Positions 42,663-51,603 of a stretch of 64,000 bases of DNA are shown here, piece after piece. The notes under the pieces are model-generated. The model was not told where the DNA came from, did not search any database, and saw only the letters and a program-made list of their open reading frames with translations. The stretch is from Polynucleobacter sp. TSB-Sco08W16 (GTDB taxonomy: Bacteria; Pseudomonadota; Gammaproteobacteria; Burkholderiales; Burkholderiaceae). Numbering within the stretch: the stretch's first letter is position 1; each line of letters starts with the position of its first letter. Location of the stretch: the NCBI RefSeq assembly GCF_018687455.1, contig NZ_CP061291.1, positions 310,001-374,000 on the forward strand, in the 5' to 3' direction. The translations under genes were made by a program, and so were the position numbers.

Positions 42663-43625
42663 ATGCCTTATATCGATAAAACCATTTTGACAAGTGACAT
42701 CACACCACAGGCCGTTTTTGAGAATCGCCGAGCCCTGATTAAGGCAGCCGCCGCAGGAAGCTTTGGTGCGGCACTCTCGCCTTGGTTTTCAAGGCAGGCA
42801 TTTGCTGCTACCCCGGATAAATTGAGCTCCACTCTAAACCCAGCCTACAGCACTAAAGATGAGATGACGCCTTATAAATACGTCACGAGCTATAACAATT
42901 TCTATGAGTTTGGGACGGATAAGTCGGACCCGGCTGCCCACGCTGATACTTTGCAAACCCGACCTTGGGCTATCTCTATTGAGGGCTTGATTAAAAAGCC
43001 AATAACGCTAGATATCGATGCCTTATTGAAGCTAGCACCCATGGAAGAGCGTATTTACCGTATGCGTTGCGTAGAGGGTTGGTCTATGGTGATTCCTTGG
43101 GATGGCTACTCGCTATCTAAGTTAATCAATAAAGTAGAGCCACTGGGTTCGGCTAAGTACGTGGAATTTATTTCTTTAGCAGATCGCAAACAAATGCCTG
43201 GTGTGAGTAGCAACATTATTGACTGGCCCTACCGCGAGGGCTTGCGCATGGATGAGGCAATGAACCCGCTTACCTTGCTTGCGTTTGGATTGTATGGCGA
43301 AGTATTACCAAAACAAAATGGCGCACCTGTTCGGATTGTGGTGCCCTGGAAATATGGTTTCAAAAGCGCCAAGTCGATTGTCAAAATTCGGTTCACTGAG
43401 GAGATGCCTAAAACCAGTTGGAATCAATTTGATGCCCGCGAATATGGCTTTTACTCTAATGTGAACCCTCAAGTGGATCATCCGCGCTGGAGTCAGGCAA
43501 CAGAACGCCGAATTGGTGATCCTAAAGGTATGTTTGCTCCGAAGATCAAAACCCAAATGTTTAATGGGTATGCTGATCAGGTCGCTAGCATGTATGCCGG
43601 CATGGATTTGAAAAAATACTATTAA
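42663..43625 (+). CDS. msrP: periplasmic methionine-sulfoxide reductase catalytic subunit MsrP (YedY)
   Basis: Molybdenum enzyme repairing oxidised Met in envelope proteins. It has a twin-arginine signal (NRRALIKAAAAGSFGAAL, residues 21-38) and the molybdenum-binding Cys136 in MRCVEGWSMVIPWDG. Length of 320 and the C-terminal FNGYADQVASMYAGMDLKKYY match the family. The partner msrQ is not adjacent but at 51604. A lipocalin gene follows three bases after the stop. Confidence 0.92.
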   Translation: MPYIDKTILTSDITPQAVFENRRALIKAAAAGSFGAALSPWFSRQAFAATPDKLSSTLNPAYSTKDEMTPYKYVTSYNNFYEFGTDKSDPAAHADTLQTRPWAISIEGLIKKPITLDIDALLKLAPMEERIYRMRCVEGWSMVIPWDGYSLSKLINKVEPLGSAKYVEFISLADRKQMPGVSSNIIDWPYREGLRMDEAMNPLTLLAFGLYGEVLPKQNGAPVRIVVPWKYGFKSAKSIVKIRFTEEMPKTSWNQFDAREYGFYSNVNPQVDHPRWSQATERRIGDPKGMFAPKIKTQMFNGYADQVASMYAGMDLKKYY

Positions 43626-43628
43626 TCA

Positions 43629-44195
43629 ATGAACAAAATCTATTCTGCAGTTTTTAGCGCTTGCTTTTTGTTTATCAGCTTCCCAAGCTATGGACAAGTG
43701 GATGTACCAGTGAAAACAATTGCATCTCTTGATGTTCCTCGTTACCTGGGAACTTGGTATGAGATTGCTAAATTTCCGAATTGGTTTCAAAGAAAATGCG
43801 CTAGTAACACTCAGGCAGTTTACTCAGCTAAGCCAGATGGAAATCTCAAGGTACTTAATAGCTGCAAAACAGCTGATGGTGCAATGACCCAAGCAGAGGG
43901 TGAGGCTAGACAAACCGGCGCTAAAGATTCACCTAAGTTGGAAGTACGCTTCGCTCCGGCATGGCTCTCTTTTATTCCAATGGTGTGGGGCGATTACTGG
44001 GTGATCGATTTAGATCCTCAATATCAAGTCGCCGCTGTGAGCGATCCCAAAAGAGAATACCTTTGGGTTCTCTCTAGAACACCACAGCTCGATAAAAAGA
44101 CTTATGACGAATTGCTACAACGTCTAGAGACCCAGAAATTTGACGTGCGTAAGCTTGAGTTAACGCAACAAACGACTCAGCCACAGAAGAATTAA
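43629..44195 (+). CDS. blc: periplasmic or secreted lipocalin (Blc-like)
   Basis: Lipid- or small-hydrophobe-binding protein of 188 residues. A signal peptide ends near residue 22 (FPSYGQ) with no lipobox near it, so unlike E. coli Blc it is probably soluble rather than a lipoprotein. The lipocalin signature is LGTWYEIAKFPNWFQ near residues 39-53, and YLWVLSRTPQLD near the end is typical of Blc. Placed directly after msrP, it may help with envelope stress. Confidence 0.85.
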   Translation: MNKIYSAVFSACFLFISFPSYGQVDVPVKTIASLDVPRYLGTWYEIAKFPNWFQRKCASNTQAVYSAKPDGNLKVLNSCKTADGAMTQAEGEARQTGAKDSPKLEVRFAPAWLSFIPMVWGDYWVIDLDPQYQVAAVSDPKREYLWVLSRTPQLDKKTYDELLQRLETQKFDVRKLELTQQTTQPQKN

Positions 44196-45119
44196 ATGAA
44201 TCAGTATGTTTTGCCGCCTGGCATTGAGGTATTTGAGAGGGGCTGGCTATCGGCTAATAATATTTTTCACTTTGGTGAAGAAGATGTCTCTCTGGTGGAT
44301 ACAGGATATTGTGCTCACCAAAATATGACGCTGAATTTGGTACACAATGCATTGGCTAAACATCACTTATCTACCTTAACTAAGGTAGTCAATACTCATC
44401 TGCATTCAGATCACTGTGGTGGTAATGCTGCCCTCATGAATGCTTATGATTGTGAGGTTTATATTCCCGCTGCAGAAGAGTTGGCTGTTAACGATTGGAA
44501 TACTGATTTACTAAGCTATGACAATTTGGGTCAAGAATGCCCTCGCTTTAAGCATTCCGGATTACTGATTCCGGGGCAAGAAATCCTCTTAGGCAGATAT
44601 CTTTGGAAGATCCTGTCTGCACCCGGCCATGATCCTCATTCAATCATGCTGTATCAGGAAAAACACGGCATCCTCATTTCGGCAGATGCTCTATGGGAGG
44701 AGGGCTTTGGCGTCATCTTTCCTGAGCTTTGGGGCGAGCCTGGATTTGAGGAGGTTGCACAAACCCTAGATTTGATTGAAAGCTTGCCGGTATCTCTGGT
44801 AATACCGGGGCATGGCATGCCTTTTGCAGGTGTCACCAAAGCAATTGCCACGGCACGTTCGAGACTAGATTATTTGGCATCTGATCCCGATCGCAATGCG
44901 CGTCATGGGGCTAAAGTCTTATTGAAGTACAAGTTATTGGAATGGCGTGCCAAGAGCCTGTTAGAAGTAAATGATTGGATAATCAATACACCTGCATTGA
45001 GGAGTGCTGCTAATCAGCTGAATATGGGTATGGAGGAATTTTCAGAATGGTTACCGCAGGCTTTAGTGAAATCTGGGGCGGCTGATATTCAAGATGGGTG
45101 CTTAGTTGATATCGGCTAA
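44196..45119 (+). CDS. MBL-fold metallohydrolase
   Basis: Zn-dependent hydrolase of 307 residues. The metal motif THLHSDHCGG is near residue 67, further His/Asp ligands in SAPGHDPHS (near residue 148), ISADALW and IPGHGMPF. The ATG follows the lipocalin TAA directly, so the two are translationally coupled. No signal peptide; cytoplasmic. Possible roles include glyoxalase II-like or lactonase activity; the substrate is unknown. Confidence 0.82.
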   Translation: MNQYVLPPGIEVFERGWLSANNIFHFGEEDVSLVDTGYCAHQNMTLNLVHNALAKHHLSTLTKVVNTHLHSDHCGGNAALMNAYDCEVYIPAAEELAVNDWNTDLLSYDNLGQECPRFKHSGLLIPGQEILLGRYLWKILSAPGHDPHSIMLYQEKHGILISADALWEEGFGVIFPELWGEPGFEEVAQTLDLIESLPVSLVIPGHGMPFAGVTKAIATARSRLDYLASDPDRNARHGAKVLLKYKLLEWRAKSLLEVNDWIINTPALRSAANQLNMGMEEFSEWLPQALVKSGAADIQDGCLVDIG

Positions 45120-45128
45120 GAAATTTTC

Positions 45129-45944
45129 TTAAAAGTTGAGAGAAATTTTTCCGTAAACCATCCAATCGTATTGTTGGTATGTTTGTACAACTTGTTTTGC
45201 TGCACCTATCGCAACTAAGAAATTTTTGTCTAGACGATGTGTCACCATTGCATCTAGAGGTATAAACCAACCCCCACCAGCACTGTTATAAGTTACCCCA
45301 TTCTCATCCCAAAATCGGATTTGAGTTTGTGGAGCGATATTAAACCCAAGCGTTGGATATAAATAAAGGCTACGCAATAGATTTGATTGGGTTGGGTTGG
45401 TGGTAGTGGAATTATTTGTACCAAACCCATACATATATCTCGCTAATGGGGAGAAGTCGGAAAGAGGAGACTTGCTGCCTTCTGTGGGTTTATAAGCCGA
45501 CCCTACCTGAGGTCCTATGGCCCATTGCCCATTATTCCCAAAAGGGAAGATGATTCTGCCTCCTAAGGAGCCGCCCCAGCTCGGAAGGATATCGGGATGA
45601 TTCCCCCAAATGGTTAGTAGGGTGTTACCTGCACTATATTGGCCTGTTGATTGGGCCGCTTGAGATGGCCCATAAGATGACACATACGATGTATCCAGAC
45701 GGAGAGTGCCCTTCCAATCACTCACTGTTAGTGGTTGATAGTATCTGAGCTTTAAGGTGTCATCGTAGCTGCCGCTACCCTCGTAGCTGTGATATCCCCA
45801 AAATTCTAAAATGCGTTCGGACGAGTTTTGGTAGTCTTCCTCTCGGAGCCGTAGAAAATTACCTGAGAACTTACTCTCATCCGCCCAAATGACCTCAGAT
45901 GAAATCAAAAGCGATAATAGAAAGAGAAGCCGCACAAGAATCAT
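45129..45944 (-). CDS. outer-membrane beta-barrel protein of unknown function
   Basis: 271 residues with a signal peptide ending near residue 21 (SSEVIWA). The rest is rich in Tyr, Gly, Ser and alternating strands, ending with the aromatic KISLNF typical of outer-membrane insertion. No recognised family. Monocistronic; the convergent MBL gene ends nine bases away. Confidence 0.6.
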   Translation of the reverse strand: MILVRLLFLLSLLISSEVIWADESKFSGNFLRLREEDYQNSSERILEFWGYHSYEGSGSYDDTLKLRYYQPLTVSDWKGTLRLDTSYVSSYGPSQAAQSTGQYSAGNTLLTIWGNHPDILPSWGGSLGGRIIFPFGNNGQWAIGPQVGSAYKPTEGSKSPLSDFSPLARYMYGFGTNNSTTTNPTQSNLLRSLYLYPTLGFNIAPQTQIRFWDENGVTYNSAGGGWFIPLDAMVTHRLDKNFLVAIGAAKQVVQTYQQYDWMVYGKISLNF

Positions 45945-46000
45945 ATAAGCATTAATATTAAATTAAAAGAGGCAATCTATTTAAAAGGTGGAAAAGAAAT

Positions 46001-46771
46001 ATGGAACATACCGTTTTAGTTACTGGCGCTACTGCCGGATTTGGTGAGGCAACTGCCCGCCGTTTTTTAGCTCATGGGCACAAGGTCATTGCTGTCGGAA
46101 GAAGGGCGGAGCGTTTAGATGCTCTCAAAGCATCTCTACCCGCTGATCAACAGAAAAAATTATTAACCTTAGTAGTAGACGTTTGCGATAGCGCAAAAGT
46201 GGATGCCTTGGCGACTGCTTTACCTGCTGAATTTACTAATGTGACGGTACTGGTTAATAACGCAGGCTTAGCCTTGGGCCTTGAACCAGCTCAAAAAGCC
46301 ATCTTGAGTGATTGGGATCAAATGATTGATACCAATATCAAAGGTCTCGTTCATATGAGTCGCGCATTCTTGCCTGGCATGGTGGAGCGTAAACGGGGGC
46401 ATGTGATCAACTTGGGATCAGTAGCGGCTAATTACCCTTATCCAGGTGGCAACGTATATGGCGGGACGAAAGCGTTTGTGAAGCAATTTAGTTTGAACTT
46501 GCGTGCTGATTTAATCGGAACCCCTGTGCGCGTGACTTGTATTGAGCCAGGTATGTGTGCTGGTACAGAGTTCTCTAATGTTCGTTTTAAGGGAGATGAC
46601 GATAAGGCAGGTCAGGTTTACACCGGAGTAAAGGCTTTGAGTGCTGACGATGTAGCCGAAGCTATTTACTGGTCTGCGACTCTACCAAGTCACATGAATA
46701 TTAACGTGCTCGAAGTCATGCCAGTTCAGCAAGCTTCTAATGCGTTTAATGTGTACCGCGGAGAGTTTTAA
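46001..46771 (+). CDS. ydfG: short-chain dehydrogenase, 3-hydroxy acid/serine dehydrogenase-like (YdfG)
   Basis: NADP-dependent oxidoreductase of 256 residues. Rossmann motif TGATAGFGEA (residues 8-17), NNAG near residue 87, active-site Ser in LGSVAANYPYPGG and Y-x3-K as YGGTK near residue 158. PGMCAGTEFSNVRF is the C-terminal block of YdfG, which oxidises serine and 3-hydroxypropionate and reduces malonic semialdehyde. The last four bases overlap the convergent DUF2889 gene. Confidence 0.85.
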   Translation: MEHTVLVTGATAGFGEATARRFLAHGHKVIAVGRRAERLDALKASLPADQQKKLLTLVVDVCDSAKVDALATALPAEFTNVTVLVNNAGLALGLEPAQKAILSDWDQMIDTNIKGLVHMSRAFLPGMVERKRGHVINLGSVAANYPYPGGNVYGGTKAFVKQFSLNLRADLIGTPVRVTCIEPGMCAGTEFSNVRFKGDDDKAGQVYTGVKALSADDVAEAIYWSATLPSHMNINVLEVMPVQQASNAFNVYRGEF

Positions 46772-47310
46772 GAACTCTGGTCTTGCCAGCGATAAAACTT
46801 GGGATAAATGCGTAGCACTACAGGGCCATTGAAATCCCAAGACTTACATGTGCCTAGGTAAAGTGGCGGCTTGTTTGTATCGGGATCAAATAATGCGCCC
46901 GGAATGGATTGGAAGGCAGCAGTAGCAAGACTATTCAGTAATTCGCGTAAATGGGTACAGCCCGCAATGCCGCCCAAATGCGTTTGAATTGTTTTGCGCC
47001 AACCTTTTCCAATGCGTGCACCAACAAGTGCATCCATTGGTGGAATTACTTGTGGGCATTCTGGGTGCGGATGTGCATCCATCGACACCTCAATATCCTG
47101 AATGACGAGCTCATTATTGATTGTTAGGCGAACCCACATATCATGAAAGGCCTCGCCCGGCTTCCAAGTGGTATTGCCAGTTACAAAAGGCGTAGGTTTG
47201 AAGTCCTTGAGATGGCCCTCGATATCCCATAGACCATCTTCTCTGGCAAAGCCACAGAAGGTAATTTCTCGGGTATGGATTGGGGTACGTGGTTTTGGTG
47301 TTGAAAGCAT
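46768..47310 (-). CDS. DUF2889 family protein
   Basis: 180-residue cytoplasmic protein of the DUF2889 family, common in Burkholderiales. It has RTPIHTREITFCGFAREDGLWDIEGHL at the start and the GCTHLRELL block near residue 125. No function is established. Diverges from rsuA by 92 bases. Confidence 0.82.
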   Translation of the reverse strand: MLSTPKPRTPIHTREITFCGFAREDGLWDIEGHLKDFKPTPFVTGNTTWKPGEAFHDMWVRLTINNELVIQDIEVSMDAHPHPECPQVIPPMDALVGARIGKGWRKTIQTHLGGIAGCTHLRELLNSLATAAFQSIPGALFDPDTNKPPLYLGTCKSWDFNGPVVLRIYPKFYRWQDQSS

Positions 47311-47402
47311 TCGGAATCAATTCAAATCTTTGCTGGATCTGTCAATGATAATCAATTGATCAAGCAACAGGTAAAGGTGCTCTGTAGTATTCTCTGCAGC
47401 AT

Positions 47403-48131
47403 ATGGCAAAACCGATTTCCCTCGAAAAAATTCTCTTTAGCCAGGGCTTTGGCACACGTCGCTATTGTAGTGATTTGGTGTATGCCGACTTGGTCAAAGT
47501 GAACGGTGTTCTTGCTGAAGATCCTGAGGAGCGCATTCCAACAGAAGGGCTTGTGCTCAATGTTGAAGGCAAGGATTGGGAGTTCCACGAAAAAGCCTAT
47601 ATCGCTTTTAATAAGCCGGCAAACTATGAGTGCTCGCATAAAACAACACATCATCCGAGTGTCTATAGCTTATTGCCCACCCCTTTCGTAGAGCGCGGCT
47701 TGCAATGCGTTGGGCGCTTGGACTTTGATACCACTGGCCTGTTATTAATTTCAGATGATGGTCAATTTATTCATAAGATGACAACGCCTAAAAAGAACAT
47801 TGGTAAGGTGTATGAAATCACAACACCTGACCCAATTACTTCGTCTCAAATAGATCATTTACTCAATGGGGTTGTTTTAGATGATGACCCCCGGCCATGT
47901 TATGCCACCGCGTGCAAACAGCTTTCTGAAACCACCTTAGCTATGACTATAGTTGAGGGTCGGTATCACCAAGTAAAACGCATGATGGCTGCGGTAGGTA
48001 ATCATGTTGCTAAGCTACATCGGGTTGAAATTGGTTCATATGTGATGCCTATCGATTTGGTTGAGGGTCAATGGCGCTGGTTATATCCAGAGGATTTAAA
48101 ACAGTTATCCCAAAGCGTAGAGTCAAAATGA
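47403..48131 (+). CDS. rsuA: pseudouridine synthase RsuA family
   Basis: Modifies a uridine of 16S rRNA (U516 in E. coli) or another RNA. 242 residues: N-terminal S4-like RNA-binding segment (LEKILFSQGFGTRRYCSDLV), then the catalytic GRLDFDTTGLLLISDDG with Asp near residue 103, and the family block EGRYHQVKRMMAAVGN. Its stop overlaps the phhB start by four bases (ATGA). Confidence 0.88.
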   Translation: MAKPISLEKILFSQGFGTRRYCSDLVYADLVKVNGVLAEDPEERIPTEGLVLNVEGKDWEFHEKAYIAFNKPANYECSHKTTHHPSVYSLLPTPFVERGLQCVGRLDFDTTGLLLISDDGQFIHKMTTPKKNIGKVYEITTPDPITSSQIDHLLNGVVLDDDPRPCYATACKQLSETTLAMTIVEGRYHQVKRMMAAVGNHVAKLHRVEIGSYVMPIDLVEGQWRWLYPEDLKQLSQSVESK

Positions 48132-48421
48132 GTGCAATAGTTCTATCTCGGGATTTCGATTACCAAGAAGCCATTCCCCTGTGGAGAGTGGAGTCATCAG
48201 GTATTCACATTACCCGTGAATTTATTTTTCAAGATTTCAAACAGGCATTTGCATTCATGACGCTGTGCGCACAATATGCCGATGAAATTGATCACCACCC
48301 AGATTGGAAAAATTCTTGGAATAGAGTGGTGGTGCAGTTAAGCACCCATTCAGCTAAAGCATTGACTACTCTAGACATTCAGATGGCTAAAGCAATGGAT
48401 GCTTACGCCTTGCAGGTGTAG
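48128..48421 (+). CDS. phhB: pterin-4a-carbinolamine dehydratase
   Basis: Small cytoplasmic dehydratase of 97 residues that recycles tetrahydrobiopterin-type cofactors after phenylalanine hydroxylase, or acts in pterin metabolism. The active-site DHHPDW is near residues 57-62, followed by VVVQLSTHSAKALTTLDIQMA, as in the family. The start is placed at ATG 48128, coupled with rsuA; an upstream in-frame start would add 19 residues outside the fold. No phenylalanine hydroxylase gene is in the window. The molybdopterin cluster is at 58-61 kb. Confidence 0.88.
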   Translation: MSAIVLSRDFDYQEAIPLWRVESSGIHITREFIFQDFKQAFAFMTLCAQYADEIDHHPDWKNSWNRVVVQLSTHSAKALTTLDIQMAKAMDAYALQV

Positions 48422-48430
48422 CCCTAAAAA

Positions 48431-48646
48431 TTAGTGCTCTTCGCCTTCGTGATCTTCTTCATTGAGGCTCATCAAAATTGTTGCCAATAAGCCATAGACC
48501 ACTTCGGTAGAAATCATGCCGTCCTCGTCAAGCTCATCAATTAAGTCATTCAGACAGTCTTCGGTGGGCTCGTTTAATAGAGTCATGGCACATTCGCAAC
48601 CATAGTCAAAATCTTCGTCGTTTGAGGGTTGATTTTCGTTTGTCAT
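48431..48646 (-). CDS. very acidic small protein of unknown function
   Basis: 71 residues with about a third Asp or Glu, and three Cys in the pattern CECAMTLLNEPTEDC. A hydrophobic stretch (VVYGLLATILMSL) lies near residues 49-61. No family recognised. The start has an AAGGAT upstream on the minus strand. Could be a metal-binding or regulatory protein; no evidence either way. Confidence 0.5.
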   Translation of the reverse strand: MTNENQPSNDEDFDYGCECAMTLLNEPTEDCLNDLIDELDEDGMISTEVVYGLLATILMSLNEEDHEGEEH

Positions 48647-48810
48647 AAATATCCTTAATTTGAACCCTCAGAATAGCAAATTAGGCCCAACTTCGATAGG
48701 AATTAATGCCATTGGAGGGCGCCTCTAGCCCTAGCTGCAGGAATTGATGTGCGCCTGCAAAAATTCCAGAATGATTTATAGTCATTTGAAAATAAAGCGG
48801 AGGAGACAGC

Positions 48811-49308
48811 ATGCAGCTAAACATCAATGGGCAGATCCACAATGTCGACGTAGAGCCCAATATGCCCCTGCTATGGGCTATTCGTGAGGTAATAGGACTG
48901 ACAGGTACCAAGTATGGCTGTGGAGTAGCCCAATGCGGCGCCTGTACCGTCTATATGAATGGCGAACCTGTTCGCTCATGCTCGGTTCCGGTATCCGCTG
49001 TTGGTGCCACTAAGATTACGACGATTGAATCTTTGTCTAAAGACAACTCCCATCCAGTGCAAAAAGCCTGGATTGCACTAGACGTCCCTCAGTGCGGCTA
49101 TTGCCAATCTGGGCAGGTCATGGCTGCCGCTGCCTTACTAAAAAGAACACCAAAACCTACTGATGCAGATATTGATAACGCCATGTCGAATATTTGTCGC
49201 TGTGGCACGTATCAAAAAATTCGTGATGGCATTCATGTTGCATCCGGTCAGAAAACATTAGCAGAAGTGTTGGCGCAATACCAAGCTTCTCCTGCGACTC
49301 GTGGTTAA
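48811..49308 (+). CDS. iorA: [2Fe-2S] subunit of a xanthine-oxidase-family enzyme (IorA-like)
   Basis: 165 residues with two iron-sulfur clusters: the plant-type site CGVAQCGACTVYMNG near residue 41 and the C-terminal CGYCQSGQ...CRCGTYQKI site. It passes electrons from the molybdenum subunit encoded downstream. The start has GGAG upstream (48800-48803). Substrate is presumably a heterocycle or aldehyde; isoquinoline is only the family namesake. Confidence 0.88.
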   Translation: MQLNINGQIHNVDVEPNMPLLWAIREVIGLTGTKYGCGVAQCGACTVYMNGEPVRSCSVPVSAVGATKITTIESLSKDNSHPVQKAWIALDVPQCGYCQSGQVMAAAALLKRTPKPTDADIDNAMSNICRCGTYQKIRDGIHVASGQKTLAEVLAQYQASPATRG

Positions 49309-49318
49309 GGGGAATCAG

Positions 49319-51529
49319 ATGACAATCCAAAATACTTCGCGTCGCGACTTTATTATCAAGGGCAGTATTGCTGGTGGTGGCTTAATGTTAGGCATTGGCG
49401 CTCTACCTGAGTTTGCTTTGGCGCAATCTGGTGGTTCATATGATCAGAACTCACCAATGAAAACCGGCGAGCCAGAAGTTAATGCTTGGGTCAGCATCAA
49501 GCCTGATGACACTGTCTACATCAGAATCGCCCGTTCCGAGATGGGGCAGGGCACTCGCACCGGTTTGGCTCAACTAGTTACTGAAGAGTTGGAATGCAAT
49601 TGGAAAAAAGTAAAAACCCAGTCTGCAACTCCAGGCCAGAGTTTGGCGCGGAAGCGTGTATGGGGTGAGCACGGTACTGGCGGTAGCCGAGGTATTCGTA
49701 TCTCTGAGGACTATGTGCGACGTGGCGCAGCTGCTGCCCGCATCATGTTGGTTCAGGCTGCCGCGAATCAGTGGAATGTTCCCGTTACAGAATTAAAAGT
49801 CGACAAGGGTGTCATTACTCATGTGCCAACTGGCCGCAAAACGACTTATGGAAAAGTCGCAGAGCTAGCATCTACTTTGACTCCTCCAGATCCACAGTCA
49901 ATTACCTTAAAAGACCCGCGTAAGTGGACGGTGGCTGGTCAGCCTTATGCACGCATAGATACCGCCAATAAGGTAAATGGCACAAAAGTCTATGGTGCAG
50001 ATCTCCAAATGCCTGGAATGTTATGTGCATCAGTGAAGTCTTGCCCGGTATTTGGCGGGAAGATTGTCAGTTATGACGAGGCAAAGGTAAAGAACTTACG
50101 TGGTGTTAAAGGCGTAGTCCAAATTGATGATGCGACGGTTGCTGTAGTGGCAGATACTTGGTGGCGTGCAAACACTGCCTTGAATGCATTGCCTATTGTC
50201 TGGAATGAGGGCAAAGCTGCCAACGTTTCTCAGGGTGATATTGATCAGATGTTACGTACTGGCTTGGATGAGCAAGGTGACTTCTGGCAGCGAAAGGTGG
50301 GCGATGCTCCTGAAGTAATTAATAGCTCTGCTAAAAAAGTAGAGGCGATTTATTACACTCCATATCGCGCTCACGTCACCATGGAGCCGATGAACGCTAC
50401 CGTGAAAATTAGTGGTGATCGTGCAGAAGCTTGGGTGCCCACTCAAAATGGGGAGGGATCGCATGCAGCTTTATCTGAAGCTACCGGGATTCCATTGGCC
50501 AATTGTGAAGTCTATAAATTAGATTCTGGTTGTGGTTTGGGTCGTCGCGGCTCTACACAAGACTTTACGACCTATGCAGCCAAGGTTGCCATGAAGTTCC
50601 CTGGAGTGCCGGTGAAGGTGCTTTGGAGTCGTGAAGAGGACATGACACACGACTACTATCACCCAATTGCGATGGCAAAAATGAGCGCTGGCTTGGATGC
50701 AGGCGGCAATGTGACTGGTATGCACATTAAAGTGGCTGGCCAATCCATTAACGCCACTCTCGCACCCTCGGCAATTAAAGACGGTAAAGATGAGCGTCAG
50801 TTGCAAGGGTTTTATGAAAAAGGCCCTGATGCACAGCTCGGTTATACATTTCCAGCGCTCTTAACCGAATATGTCATGAAGAATACCCATGTGCCTGTCG
50901 GACCATGGCGTGGCGTAAACACGAACCAGAATGGCATCTTTATGGAATGCTTTATGGACGAATGTGCAAAAGCCGCTGGTAAGGATCCTGTCAAATTTAG
51001 ACAGGCCGTAATGCAAAGTCATCCCAAACATTTAGGTGTTTTGAATGCAGCCGCTCAAAAAGCCAATTGGGATAAGCCTTTGCCTGCCGGAACCTATCGT
51101 GGTGTGGCTCAGTTCATGGGTTACGCAAGTTACTCTGCATGTGTTGCTGAAGTCTCTGTCGATGGCAATGTGGTTCATGTCAAACGTTTAGTATTTGCAT
51201 TGAACTCTGGTCATGTTGTAAATCCCTATTTAACTCGCGAGCAAATCGAAGGCTCTGTAGCAATGGCTTTAGGTGCGATCTTCAACCCAGAAATTACAGT
51301 TGAAAATGGTCGCATCAAACAGCAGAATTTGGATTCTTATCCAATGATCAAGTTAGCATCTACCCCGCGAATCGAAACAGTCTTGGTGCCAACCTATGAT
51401 TTCTGGGGCGGGGTAGGCGAACCAACTATCTGCGTCGTTGGTCCTGCTGTTGCCAATGCGATTTCCGCCGCTATTGGTAGACCTGTGCGCAACTTCCCTC
51501 TCTATAAGGAGGGCTTGAGCTTGGCATAA
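49319..51529 (+). CDS. iorB: molybdopterin-binding hydroxylase large subunit (IorB-like)
   Basis: Molybdenum hydroxylase subunit of 736 residues with a twin-arginine signal (SRRDFIIKGSIAGGGLML), so the complex works in the periplasm. Typical blocks: RSEMGQGTRTGLAQLVTEEL, DSGCGLGRRG, VPVGPWRGVNTNQNG and the C-terminal GGVGEPTICVVGPAVANAI. Start taken at ATG 49319 with AAGGGGA (49307-49313) upstream rather than GTG 49301. Ten bases after iorA. No FAD subunit, as usual for IorAB; a cytochrome c should accept electrons. Confidence 0.88.
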   Translation: MTIQNTSRRDFIIKGSIAGGGLMLGIGALPEFALAQSGGSYDQNSPMKTGEPEVNAWVSIKPDDTVYIRIARSEMGQGTRTGLAQLVTEELECNWKKVKTQSATPGQSLARKRVWGEHGTGGSRGIRISEDYVRRGAAAARIMLVQAAANQWNVPVTELKVDKGVITHVPTGRKTTYGKVAELASTLTPPDPQSITLKDPRKWTVAGQPYARIDTANKVNGTKVYGADLQMPGMLCASVKSCPVFGGKIVSYDEAKVKNLRGVKGVVQIDDATVAVVADTWWRANTALNALPIVWNEGKAANVSQGDIDQMLRTGLDEQGDFWQRKVGDAPEVINSSAKKVEAIYYTPYRAHVTMEPMNATVKISGDRAEAWVPTQNGEGSHAALSEATGIPLANCEVYKLDSGCGLGRRGSTQDFTTYAAKVAMKFPGVPVKVLWSREEDMTHDYYHPIAMAKMSAGLDAGGNVTGMHIKVAGQSINATLAPSAIKDGKDERQLQGFYEKGPDAQLGYTFPALLTEYVMKNTHVPVGPWRGVNTNQNGIFMECFMDECAKAAGKDPVKFRQAVMQSHPKHLGVLNAAAQKANWDKPLPAGTYRGVAQFMGYASYSACVAEVSVDGNVVHVKRLVFALNSGHVVNPYLTREQIEGSVAMALGAIFNPEITVENGRIKQQNLDSYPMIKLASTPRIETVLVPTYDFWGGVGEPTICVVGPAVANAISAAIGRPVRNFPLYKEGLSLA

Positions 51530-51558
51530 GGCAAATTCTCTCTGTAGCTTAAATAAAG

Positions 51559-51593
51559 CGACCCTATTTAGCATTGCCAGATAGGGTCGTTTA
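51559..51593 (+). terminator. Rho-independent terminator after iorB
   Basis: CGACCCTAT (51559-51567) pairs with ATAGGGTCG (51581-51589) across a 13-base loop, followed by a short T-run. It lies ten bases before the msrQ start and separates the two transcripts. Confidence 0.75.
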
Positions 51594-51603
51594 ACATCAT
51601 AGG

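Noticed and set aside
45117..45131. Short TAAGAAA/TTTCTTA inverted repeat between convergent genes as a terminator
   Set aside because: It has no GC in the stem and no T-run; too weak to call.
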